A DNA stretch of 64,000 nt from assembly GCA_023078555.1 (NCBI GenBank), contig JALAAN010000010.1:1426001-1490000 (forward strand), in the 5' to 3' direction. The notes below the pieces were generated by a model, which worked only from the letters and a program-made list of their open reading frames with translations, was not told the origin of the DNA and searched no databases. The translations under genes and the position numbers were made by a program. This DNA comes from Ulva prolifera. Taxonomy: Eukaryota > Chlorophyta > Ulvophyceae > Ulvales > Ulvaceae. Below, piece by piece: positions 24,801 through 35,300 of this stretch (its first letter is position 1; each line of letters opens with the position of its first letter).

Positions 24801-26781
24801 CTGCGGCGCATGGCAGGCTGGCACTGGCCCTCAGCACACGTGCATCACCCCCCCTCTGACCTCTGAGCACGCCTCTTCCCCACGCCACCCACACATTCAA
24901 CCGGTCTGGCTCACCTGACACGCTGCAGGGTCGACGCTGTCATGGAGCAGCCTATGCAGCGACTCAGATGTGCAGATCACTGCTTCTGGTTGCAACTCCT
25001 GGTAGTATGCCTTAGAGCTCTGCCATGCAGAGGCCCAATTCCTGGTGATATGCACATACTGCGTTGGAGTAGGTGTGGGTGCTCTGCCATGCATTGGCGC
25101 ATGCCCTTGTGATCTGACCCCCCCCTAAAACTGTTCCCTGTGCATGGTGGTCTCTGGTCAAGGGGTGCACCAGGCAGGGTGGGCACACGTGCGGCGGGGG
25201 TGGTGGGGGCGCACCGGGGGCGAGGCAGGCGGCGCAGCGCTGCAGGGAGGCCGAGAGGATGCTCAGGCCGGCGCAGCGGCGCATCGCGGCGCGGTTGTAC
25301 CAGCACCGCATCATCGTCACGAGCGCCCCGACGGCCGTCGACAGCAGGAGGTCGGACGGCTGCGCCTCCAGCATGCACAACGACACGCCGTCCTCGTCGC
25401 CCGCGACTGCACAGGCGCACGCACGCATGAGCGGGGGGGCCTGCGCCTGACGCTGGTGCGTATGCGGCGTGCGGCATGATGCTGAACCTGGAGACCTGCA
25501 TGGGCACTGTGGACGGCAGCGCCACAGCGAATGCCGGGAAGTAGAGCTGTAGGATGTAGCGCCCCGGTCTCAGGGATCAGAAGACTGTGTTTGCACAGGA
25601 GGTGATACACAAGTGCAGCGGCACGGACGCTGGGCAGAGCGTGTGACCAAGCATGCAGCGCTCAGATCAGGGAATGTACGCTGAGAAAATGCAGCACCGA
25701 CGCACTGGAATGAGCACATGCGAAGTAACAGCTGAGCATCGGGCGGCCGACACAGCAGTGTGGTGTGTCACTCTGTTCCGAGCACACAAAAACCGCCGGT
25801 AGACAAGGCCATGCGCGACTGCAGGTCGCATAGCAGGACTTCAGAATGCATCGTCTAGCACAATGCCTGAATCACACACGTATTGTTCCTGTCTTGTGCA
25901 CAATCATGCCATAAACGCCCGCCATAATATCATACGACCGGATTTGTAGAGGAGAAGCGGAAAAGCACGGAGCAGCACAACTGCTGCCTGCCGTCAAGGC
26001 TGCACAGCACAATAAGTACATGCAACATCTCTCTCAGACACTGATCGTACACCAGGCTGGTGCAATGGGAGCACACCCGTTGCGTGTAGTGCAGCATCCT
26101 GGATGATTTGAGTCAGGAAATGCGTGACCTCTGGTGGATGGCCGGCATCAATGCCGGCTACAGTCTTGCTGCCAGTAAGAGATGTAAACCAGGCTTGCTT
26201 CTGTCTCACTGCAAGTAGATAATGTGTTTGCAAGGGAGCTGCACATGTCCACCGGCTGCTATACACCAGCACACTGGCATGACAAAGCAGAAGTAATCAG
26301 CATGATCGCATGGCATACCTTCATCAGGTCGCGACTCAGAAGGTTTCCATGCTGACATACTCTCCATGAGCGCGTCACAGAAATTGCTGGCGTCATGGAG
26401 ACGGATCTGCAAGTCGTACTTTCTCTGAGCACCGCGCGCATACCACGAGCACCACATCATCAGGCGTTAAAATAAAGCGCAATGACACTGCATCACTCCG
26501 ATGAGTGCCATACCTTGACCGAAATGTCAGATGCTGGCTTGCATCTAGCCCACAGGCGAGCCAGCTCCGCTTCGACAGGAGTGTCACTACAGCAAATTGT
26601 CCGTCAGGCACATCAAACTTGGCATAAGACCATGCATAGTTGGACTACTTGATACGGACCTGAAGACAGCTTCGTATGGTAAATTGTCGTGACCATTTTG
26701 CTGCTTCTGATCGGAGCCAGGTTGCCGAACTGCTGATCCGGAAGTAGTCAACGCCTTCTTTACAACGTCGTAAAGCCCCAT
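7854..26781 (-). CDS. Giant BEACH/WD40 scaffold protein (LYST/SPIRRIG class)
   Basis: Very large cytosolic scaffold; relatives (LYST, SPIRRIG, WDFY3) act in membrane trafficking, lysosome-related organelles and autophagy. Order: helical/ARM-like N-terminal region, ConA-like domain, long helical region, acidic linker, PH-BEACH, BEACH, WD40. No FYVE finger is visible at the C-terminus. Modelled exons, 5' to 3': 26656-26781, 26514-26644, 26319-26422, 26053-26208, 25215-25406, 24207-24511, 23310-23739, 22655-22884, 21755-22332, 20145-21598, 19524-19871, 18561-19214, 17776-18036, 17357-17551, 16765-16954, 16117-16529, 15137-15754, 12204-14953, 11398-11971, 10566-10804, 9795-10206, 9342-9627, 8445-8986, 7854-8048. 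Nearly all junctions keep phase. About 3,750 residues, typical for the class. The start ([11 protein letters not shown] at 26781) and the exons above 26050 are tentative; everything from 25406 down is firm. Confidence 0.88.
9900..11760 (-). other. BEACH domain
   Basis: Diagnostic segments in order: [123 protein letters not shown] and [12 protein letters not shown]. It is split over exons 11398-11971, 10566-10804 and 9795-10206, with phase-matched joins. This is a complete, canonical BEACH fold. Confidence 0.97.
11800..12330 (-). other. PH-BEACH domain
   Basis: Begins near the end of the 2.7-kb exon ([30 protein letters not shown]) and continues across a phase-2 intron as [20 protein letters not shown], then LHLYFL. 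This is the weak PH fold that packs on the BEACH domain in all BEACH proteins. An acidic, disordered stretch ([15 protein letters not shown]) precedes it. Confidence 0.85.
16765..18660 (-). other. ConA-like (lectin/LamG fold) domain of the BEACH protein
   Basis: Spread over the end of exon 18561-19214 and exons 17776-18036, 17357-17551 and 16765-16954. Beta-strand pattern with [51 protein letters not shown] and [13 protein letters not shown]. This is the concanavalin-like module that large BEACH proteins carry upstream of PH-BEACH. No carbohydrate-binding role can be inferred from sequence alone. Confidence 0.75.
16946..17031 (-). repeat. Duplicated 3' splice-site region, 62-base spacing
   Basis: The 24-base stretch containing the acceptor GTGTGCAG and the first exon bases ATTCGGCTG occurs at 16946-16969 and again 62 bases upstream in the sense direction at 17008-17031, inside the intron between exons 17357-17551 and 16765-16954. 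Because 62 is not a multiple of three, splicing to the upstream copy would shift the reading frame. Confidence 0.85.
24024..25115 (+). repeat. Dispersed repeat copies 1 and 2 (two BEACH introns)
   Basis: Short interspersed element, core like CCATGCAATGGCCCGAG followed by TTGTGAT. One partial copy at 24024-24065. A longer copy at 24976-25052 (ACTGCTTCTGGTTGC, CTCCTGGTAGTATGCC, CTCTGCCATGCAGAGGCCC) is followed by a second half-copy at 25081-25115 (GCTCTGCCATGCATTGGCGC). All lie inside introns of the BEACH gene. Confidence 0.6.
26053..26781 (-). other. Tentative 5' exons of the BEACH gene
   Basis: Four low-GC segments that join in phase to the firm exon at 25215-25406: 26053-26208 ([17 protein letters not shown]), 26319-26422 ([20 protein letters not shown]), 26514-26644 ([18 protein letters not shown]) and a possible first exon 26656-26781. 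Their donors are GTATGC, GTATGG and GTGTAC rather than the GTGCG of the rest of the gene. The junction between the last two segments is unresolved: a TAG lies between two frame-compatible stretches, and an intron there would be only 15-40 bases. They could instead belong to a separate small gene. Confidence 0.45.
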
Positions 26782-29334
26782 CGACGTTTACATGCCGCTC
26801 ATTATTACTACGATCTGAGTACGGCGACAACAGGGGCGGCCACGGAGCGGCACAATCCAGGTCAGTGTGTCCCCGACTGTGGGCTTGGCACACAGAGGCA
26901 GCCTTAAGGAACTGAATTATTGAGATTTCTAATTTAAAAAATGATCCATTGATTTTAGCAGTTCTCTGACTGATTCCAGTTGTGTGAAGTGCTTGCGACT
27001 GAGCCAGTTCAAACACAGGTCAGAGCAGTGGCTATATCACGCAAACATGTTGCCACAGCGGTTCACTTCCGCCATCAGCATTCCTGCACGAATCAGGATG
27101 GCGTTCGGCCACCAGCCAACACAGTGGCACTGATGCGCCGCTTGCTTTGCAAGTCCGTGGTTGTTCCCGCACTCGCTCGGGACCCCGAGACTATCCCGGC
27201 GACCTCGCGCGGCATTGAGAATGTGTCGGCGCATGCACACTTCCTGAAGACTATGAATGGGGTTGTCTTTGTCACATGAAGCGACTGGAAGCGTTTCACA
27301 GGGCTGGTTCCAAGCTTGCGGGGTCCGCAAGCCGCATTACAAGAACGCGCGTGACACTCAACAAGCAGACACCACTAGAGACGTCGGAGTCTGCCCCGCG
27401 AGCATCCCACATGGAATTATATGCTCGTGTACAATTTTTCTGATTGCAAACCAAGGGAGTGTCACAATTGCCCTGCACAGACGTCCTGGGCACACTTGTG
27501 CGCTGATGGTTTGAACCTTGGCGGAGTGCTTGAGAGAGATCAGACGACGTATCGCAGACGCGAGACAGCTTTGACAATGATTTTCACTCCGTGCATCTTG
27601 ATGCGTGCGATAGTAGTCTTGGCAGTTTGCGTGGCCACGTCCTGGTTTTCGCCAGCTGTGGAATCGCATCTCTGGAACCTGACCGAAAATCGAAACTGCG
27701 GGTCTGCAGTAGCAAACTCGGGGCTTTTGAGGTACATGTATTCACTTCCTGCTTGTTCAAGGTGAATACTGCAGATCTGCAATGTGCACCTTGCACATGC
27801 AAAGTGGTTGGAATGCTACCCTGACTTTTCCTGGCTGCTCGCAATACACTACCCAGAGCACGGCATGGCAGACCACAAGGCGTGGTGCTTACGAATCTAT
27901 ACCACTGTGATGCCTGAGGTTGCCATGGCTGTGGCCCTGATCACTGCATGGCTCAGCACCCAACATGCTTCCCTGTTGGGAGTGACACCTGCACGATTGT
28001 ATCTTCCTGATCAGAGCCTTGACATAAATCACATCAGTTCCTTGATAATCGCTCTCGCAGACACCTGATACGCAAGGTCGAAGCTTGGTTCCGGTATCAG
28101 TGCGGGTAGTGCTTTCAGCAGCATCCCCATGAATAACCAGGGCGTGAAGACAATGGCGTCTCCTCCTGTTCTGAGACAGCCAGACACCAGCAATGCGTAC
28201 ATAATGCCATGGCAAAGCGTTCATGATTTTCTGTACAGGTCCATGCCTATCAGTGTGTGAACCTCTCTAGGACTGCGAATTGAGCAATGCAGGCTCCAAC
28301 ATATGTCAGGACGGATCTGCTTACCTGCTCACACCACATTGGGAACACAAGGGCACCTCTGGATGGACATCACAACGACAGCATTATCAACAGACCAATG
28401 AGCGCATTGATGCAACTCAGAACATTGTAACAATGACTAAATGGCACGGCCCATCAGAGGGAGATCCGGCACATGCTCGTTGTGCCAGTGTCCAGCTGTG
28501 CATTTACACGCTCCTACAGATGCACTCATCACCCAAGAGTCGCAGCGGCCGTGTAGCACCGCGGGGCGCATCCCCGCACCCCACAAATCCTGCCACCCGC
28601 GTTCCCTGTCACTCGCCCGCTTCACGCGCGGTTGCACCAAATACACAGATCAGTCCTACACACGCGCCGGCAGTCTGCACGTCCGGGCTCGGCAGCGCGG
28701 CTGTCAGTGATACTCCCTCCGCGCGGACGGTGGCCCGCCGTGCCCGCGCCTTCTTATCTGAACCCACACACGGAAGCTACAAACCCTGATCAAGCCGCAA
28801 ACTTGTACAGGCACACATGCTTGTCACTGCTGTGTGCGCTCTTATGCACGGCCGGTGCCGACCCGACCCCCGGCCCCCGGCCGCCCTGGCTGTGGAGCCT
28901 CCGCTCCCCCGACTGTACCACCTCGCCTGACAAAATTCAGCCTCGCACGCCCTGCATACCTACCGCAGCGATCAAGCGGCAGCGGCTGGGGGCCACGGCA
29001 GGCCGGCGCGGCCCCGAGGCCACCCCTGACGCCGTGACCTCCTCCCATGAACACCTCCAATGCGGCCCTCTATAACGCCGAGGGCCCGCCCACATTGCAC
29101 CCCGATTCTGAACACCCGCGCCGAGGCACCCCCATCCCAGCATGCCACACCCACGGTGCATGCATGCTGTTCACGCCAACAGCGCTCCGCACCTCCCTTC
29201 CCTGTGTCACCCTCCCCCCCTCCCCCTCGCATGCCGCCGGTTTGCGCAGGGCGCCCCGGTCGAGTGCGAGGTGATGGGAGGTCCGCATGCATGTGGAGCA
29301 TGCGCGCGTCAATGCGCCGCGAGGGCGGGCGCGC
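26782..29334. other. Intergenic region between the BEACH gene and the GT2-GH9 gene
   Basis: Contains no gene I can support. 26.8-28.3 kb is low-GC with short open stretches on both strands; a hydrophobic minus-strand stretch around 28080-28230 (GGDAIVFTPWLFMGMLLKAL) could be an exon but has no convincing partners. 28.5-29.3 kb is C-rich on the plus strand, hence G-rich in the sense of the GT2-GH9 transcript just downstream of its stop. The BEACH promoter should lie near 26.8-28.5 kb. Confidence 0.5.
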
Positions 29335-32300
29335 TCACACGGCGCCGGTGTCGATGATGGCGGACGTGCGGCGGCGGGAATCGCGGGGCTTGAAGCCGAT
29401 GCAGTCCTCGATGTCGAGCTCGCGGCTGCGCAGCGCGGAGATGAGCAGGGACAGCGGCGCGTTGTGCAGCACGCCGACGCCATTGTACTCCCTGCACGCA
29501 CACGCACGCCTCGTCAGCGACGGCTGCAGCGTGCGTAAATGCTCGTATGCTTTGTGCGTTTATGCGATCGCTTTTGTGCAGCGCGAGCCCGTGTTGCCAC
29601 GTAGCGGCGGCGCAGATGCCCCCCCCCGGCACGCACCTCAGACGGTAGGGCCTGTTGACGCAGCACATGTAGCTCTTGAGAGCATGCCCGAGATCACCCC
29701 CGGGACAATGGCAGCACGGCCGGGGAACATACGGAGGAGTGTTGCCGATGCACGCCGCGTGGGAGGAGGACGAGATATTTACACATGCAAGAGCCTTGGT
29801 TACGCGCATCTGAGGGTGGGGGGGCATTTGGGCAGGAGGGGGGAGCTTACGGCCGCTGGCGGCTATCCTGGTAGTTGCCCGCAGCGTCCGGGCCGTTGAC
29901 GAGGGCCCCCGTCAGCGTCTGGGCGTTCGCGCCGCCGCCGAAGCTCGACGGGCCGGCCTGCGGCCGCACGAGCGCCTGCCGCGGGAAACTGGCACCGTCG
30001 AAGTTCATCCCGACGATGAACGACTGCTGGTCGTCGTTCAGGCCGAGGATGTTCCTGCAGTTGTGCACGCCACCTCAGCACACCACGTCAGCGCCTTGCC
30101 GGCACGACACACAAGGACATCTGCAGTGACCCACACAGGGTCCTCGGCACTGCCGGCCATTGCACCGCGACGCCATCCTGGCCGGGGCCTCATGGCTGCA
30201 TCCATCCGGGGGCACCGTCATGCATTCTCCAAATCCACATGAACGCCAATTCCACAGCACGGCCCATGGATGGCCCGGCGTGTTCCTGATTGCGCAGGCC
30301 CGAAATCGCACGTATGCATGCACACCATGCATGCAGAGCACGCACCGCAGCTGGCCCTTGGCGAAGCACGAGGCGGCGCGATCCTCGGCGGACTCCTCGA
30401 GCTGTGTGGCCGCGTACACCATGACGTAGCTCATCGCGCGCACCGTCATCGGCAGCGGTCCGGGGGTGATGTAACCCGAGTCACCGCCGCTGGCCCACGT
30501 CGGGGGCGTGCTCGTCATGAGGTTGCCGCGCTCGCGGATCAGGTTCTCGTCGATGCCCTGGTGGTACTCGAACTCGCCGCGCCACGCGTCGACGAACCTC
30601 TGCACATGCCGGAGGGGGTGAGTCACACGTGGCACAGTGTCGGAGAGGCTGGTAGCACTGCAGGAACCAAGCACACACTAGCGGTGGTGTGTATGCATGT
30701 ATGCATGGCCACTTCATCGTATTCAGAGGGACATTGACAGCGTTCAGGGCAGCAGGGAGCGGGACTGGGAGTCGGCGTGTGACCATATACGCATGCATTA
30801 CATGCATGCAGTGCAGCCATGTCAAGCCGCTTCTCGCGCTCTTGACATGACACTCTGACAGCCAATCGAGCATTGTCCACAACCACAAACTCAACACAGC
30901 GCAGCCTGCGGCATGATGCAGGAGACAGGCGCTGAACTGCAGAGACGATGAACTACAAAGCGGGCACCGCAGCGGCGAGGCAGGGCGGGGCGTGCCTTGA
31001 GGTTGAGGCGGTAGCGGCTGTTGAGGGCATCGGCGTGGAAGAGCAGCACGTTGGCCATCCACCAGTGGTCGTCGACGGCGAGGCGGAAGTCCTCGAGCGC
31101 GCCGTAGCCGGTGCCGCCCTCGCGGGCGCGCTGAGCGCGTGCCTGCTGAGCGCGCGTGTAGTACCCGTTCACCGCGTTCCTGCACCAGCCCCGCACACTG
31201 ACTGCCTGCCGGCTCGCCTGATGGCGTATGCCCGTTGCCGCATGCGCACCCCCGTGCTGCGCCACAGCATTACCGACAACAGGAGCAGAGTTTAATCAAC
31301 CGTTTGACGGATGGAGCAGCTCGCCCCGACGGGGACTACACATCGCTCAAGTCAGAGCCCCCGACCACTAGATGCGGAGGGAAAAAAAAAGGGGGAGTGA
31401 GCGAAGATGGGGCTGCGGACAGGGGACACATCCCACGGTCTATTGCATGGGAGAGCGCCAGAAGAGACACCACGACACTGCAACCAGCACTGACAATTCG
31501 GACATCGACACACACGCACGCACACGCAGTGTCTCGTTGCCTGATTGCGGAAGGGGGCCAGCAGCAGGGCGCGCACTTGTAGCGGGCCTCCTTGCCGTCG
31601 CTGTACAGCATGAGCGCCGACGCGAGCAGCATGTCGTCAAAGAGCTCGGGCCCGCCCGCCGACGGCCAGAAGCTGCCGACGCTGAGGCTCGCGAGCGACT
31701 CCTCGTACGACATGATCGGCGCGCTCTCCATCAGCGTGAACGTCTGGTTCGCGCGCCGCCGCAGCTCGAAGACGAGGTCCTGCTCGCCGTACACGTTGAG
31801 CGACACCGTCAGCGCCGCGAAGGCCGCGGTGATCGCTGCAAACGTCTCCGTGCCAGGGTTCGTCTGGCTCAGCTTCTCAAACGCGGCGCCGCTGCGCTGC
31901 ACAGCACACAGCAACCGGCGTCACAGCACCGCGCGGCTCCGCTTGAGTGCTGATGTGCATGCGGACGGAGCGAGGCTAGCGTGGTAGCGGCTACAGCTAT
32001 GATTTCACAGGGGGATGCTCAATGTCAACACGCAGGGTGCTCTGCATCAAAGCTGCAACAGGGCAGCAGGCACACGTACGAGTGAAAAGAGCAATATCTG
32101 TGCAGTCCGCAAGAGCCGCCATTGGGATGTGGTGTTGCCACTCATGCAGTAGCACGGTGTGGGCAGAGGTGGCGGGGGCCGGCACCTGCTCGGGCGCAAT
32201 CCACTCGGCATTGGGGTTGGCGTTGAGGCCCTCCCTGGTGGCCACAACCGCGACGACGGTGTTTGCGACAGGGTCGTGGCAGTTGAGGAGGTACTGCGCG

Positions 32301-35300
32301 CCGTGAAGCAGCACGGCCTTGAGGTCGTCTGATGCTGAGGTGCCCCCCTGCAGGCCGGGCATCTTGCGCAGCTCCTCGTGGTGCGCGATCGCCGCGAACG
32401 ACAGGTCCACCATCATGATCGCCTGCACATTGCCAAACCGCGGCTGGCACGCACGGTCTTGACAGGATGCCACATACAGGGGGGCGGGGAGATGGGTGTG
32501 AAGGCTCACTGCAAGGAACAGAAAGAGACAGCAACAACAAGAGGCAGCAAGGCATGCATATAGAGCAGCGCAGCGCAGCGAGGACACAGACGTGGCCGTG
32601 GCGGTGCTTTCGTCTGCTTGCATGACACCATGCTCACTCAACAGGCACCGAACTCACACAGTCAGCGAGACACAAGCTACAAGGACTCGGGCCATCGCAT
32701 GGCGGAACACCAAGGCATGCTACCAGGCATCGCAACCAAAAGCAGCGATAGTGACAGCACGGCGGTGAGAGCACGAGCGAGGTGGAGGCCCCCGCAACCA
32801 AAAGCAGCGATAGTGACAGCACGGCGGTGAGAGCACGAGCGAGGTGGAGGCCCCCGCAGCCAAAAGCAGTGATCGTGACAGCACGGCGGTGAGAGCAGGA
32901 GCGAGGTGGAGGCCCCCGCACCTGGGGGTAGGTGAACTTAGACAGCCCCGGGCCGGTGTACCAGCCGCCCGCGAGCGAGCGCTCCCCATCAACCACGTCC
33001 ACGTCCGACGCCTCGCGCCACGGCACGGCGCCGTTGTCGTAGCGCTCGCCGGCCGCCATCGCGCTGAGGAAGGCCATGTGGCCGCGGTGCACCTCGTCGA
33101 GGTCGTACAGGCTGTTGCGGGTGTCGAGGACGGCGGTGGAGAGGAAGGGCAACGCGCCGACGAGGGCGACGATGAGGAGCGAGAGGAGGATGAGGACGGA
33201 TGCGACGGCGCGGTTCGCGAGCACGGCGGCGAAGCGGCCGATGTACGAGAGGTAGAGCAGCGCGGCGATGAGGATGTAGAGGCCGAGGAGGCCCGAAGAG
33301 AGGGTCCTGCAAGCAGCGCTTGTGACACGATGCATGCGGCCGCCGGTGGCAGCGCAGGTGGGATGATCGGACGGTGGGTTGCTGATGCTACGCGCCACCG
33401 GGGCTGTGATGTGGAGCAGCGGTGCACCGGCCCAGCTTGACCACTGGAGACGCAGCTGCGTCGAGGGCAGCAGAGATGACCGTGTGGGGGGACACGCGTG
33501 GGCGTGACGTGCGGGCCCTGCTGCGGTGGTGCCGGAGAGGCTGGCGTGGCCAGTGCAAGTTGGTCTGTGCTACGGGACCGCCTGGAGGTAGTGGTATGTT
33601 GTGGTGTCGCTGCTCCTTGTGCCGGTGTTGTCTATGGCAATGTGCTGTAATTTGTGCTGATGCTCTGCCACACAATGGCCCGAGATCGTGTACCTTGTTC
33701 AGGTAGTGTCAGGGCTGTAGGAGGAACAGTCAGTCACTGTCCCTGCCAGCAGATGAAGCCCTACCCTCATGCGGGAGGAGGGCCAGGGCGTTGTCTGCAG
33801 GCAGACGTAACAGTGTCCACAGCTGCCTGCGATTGAAGCTCAGCAGAGTGCGAGACGTCCAGAGTGCGACTCTGGTGTTCGATCGTGTATGGAAGATAGA
33901 CACTGGAGCGTGGGAATGGCATGTGCACTGCACTGTGTGCAAGGCCTGCCAGCTGTGGCTGTGCTGTCAGGCACCCGCATGCATGGCCCTCCAGCTGACA
34001 AACAAACAGCAGCTGACAAACAAACATGCACAACCACTGACACCATTCCGCCTCAGCAGACACCACCTGCCTGCTCGAAGCGGCACATTCACCTGCCCAC
34101 CACCATGATCCACATGCAACGAAAACGGTTGAGTGTGGGTCCCTTGCTGGGCCACCGCCTCGCTGAGCAGAGTTTCAAGGCTATGCAGGCTTCAACGCAT
34201 GCATGCATGGGTGCCAGCAAGCTTGACCACCGAGGCAGGGGCAGCGGCAGCAGCAGCATCATCCCGCAGTCAGACATGATGCCAGATGAAAACGAAGCTC
34301 ACCAGGACAGCAACCTACCACTGCCAGGACAACCCTGGAGATTGAGCATGTGTTGTGTGACAGGGACAGGAAGTCAGAGAGGCAGGTAGCACAGCATGCG
34401 CAGCATGAGCTGCCTGACATTGTCCTGCTGACAGCATTCTACCGCCAACACACGACCGCAAGCTTCAGGATGATCTCAGACAGTCGCCATGCTGATAGGC
34501 TTATCAGGAGTGTGCTACCTCGTGTGGCTGTGGTGGTGCACACTGTTGAATTTACACTTGCTTGCTGATACATGAGAGCACATCATGACCCACAACGGCA
34601 GAGCCAGGCGAGAGCCAGGCAACCAGGGGGCAGTGCATGGGGGCGCACCAGGAGCGTGCGGCGATGATCTCGAGCAGCGAATAGTTGTCCGGCGACTGCG
34701 AGCCAAACACCTTGTCAAAAGAGAGCCAGATGGAGAGCAGGGACACGAGGATGAGCATCACGACGACGGGCACGCTCGCGCCCTTGACGAAGGCGTGTGG
34801 CCGGTGGCGGTCGCCCTTGCCCGTGCGCTTGTTGGCCTTCGCCGCCGGCGCCTTGAATTTCGGCACCACCAGCTGCACACCACGGGCGGCTTGCCTTGAA
34901 GCAACACCTGGGGTACCCTCCAGAAATGAAGCCTAAATATTCAAAAACGACAGCAGGCCTCGACGATAGCACGGGTATCAGGCGGAGGGGCAGGCAGGCG
35001 GCGAACCTTCTCGGGCTTCGTGCGGGGCAGCAAGTTGCGCTTGTCACGCTTGATCTTGTCCTTGCCACCCTTCCCCTTCTCGGCGCTCGGCGAGCTGCGC
35101 GCACCGCCGGAGCCGTTCGGGCCGCCGCTCGCGAAGCTTGCGGCGTCAACCTCCGCGGGGGGCGTGTCCGAGGGCGACGCGGGGTCCTGCGGCGGCGGGG
35201 GCCGCTTCTTCGAGAACATGCCCTCGGCGACCGGGCCGCCCTGCTCCTCGCCTGCGCCCATCTCCGGCACCGAAACCTCACTGCACGCGTGACTCTTGTG

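Noticed and set aside
26259..26441. Alternative minus frame through the exon at 26319-26422
   Set aside because: It runs into a stop when joined to the next exon, whereas the neighbouring frame joins in phase and has a more protein-like composition.
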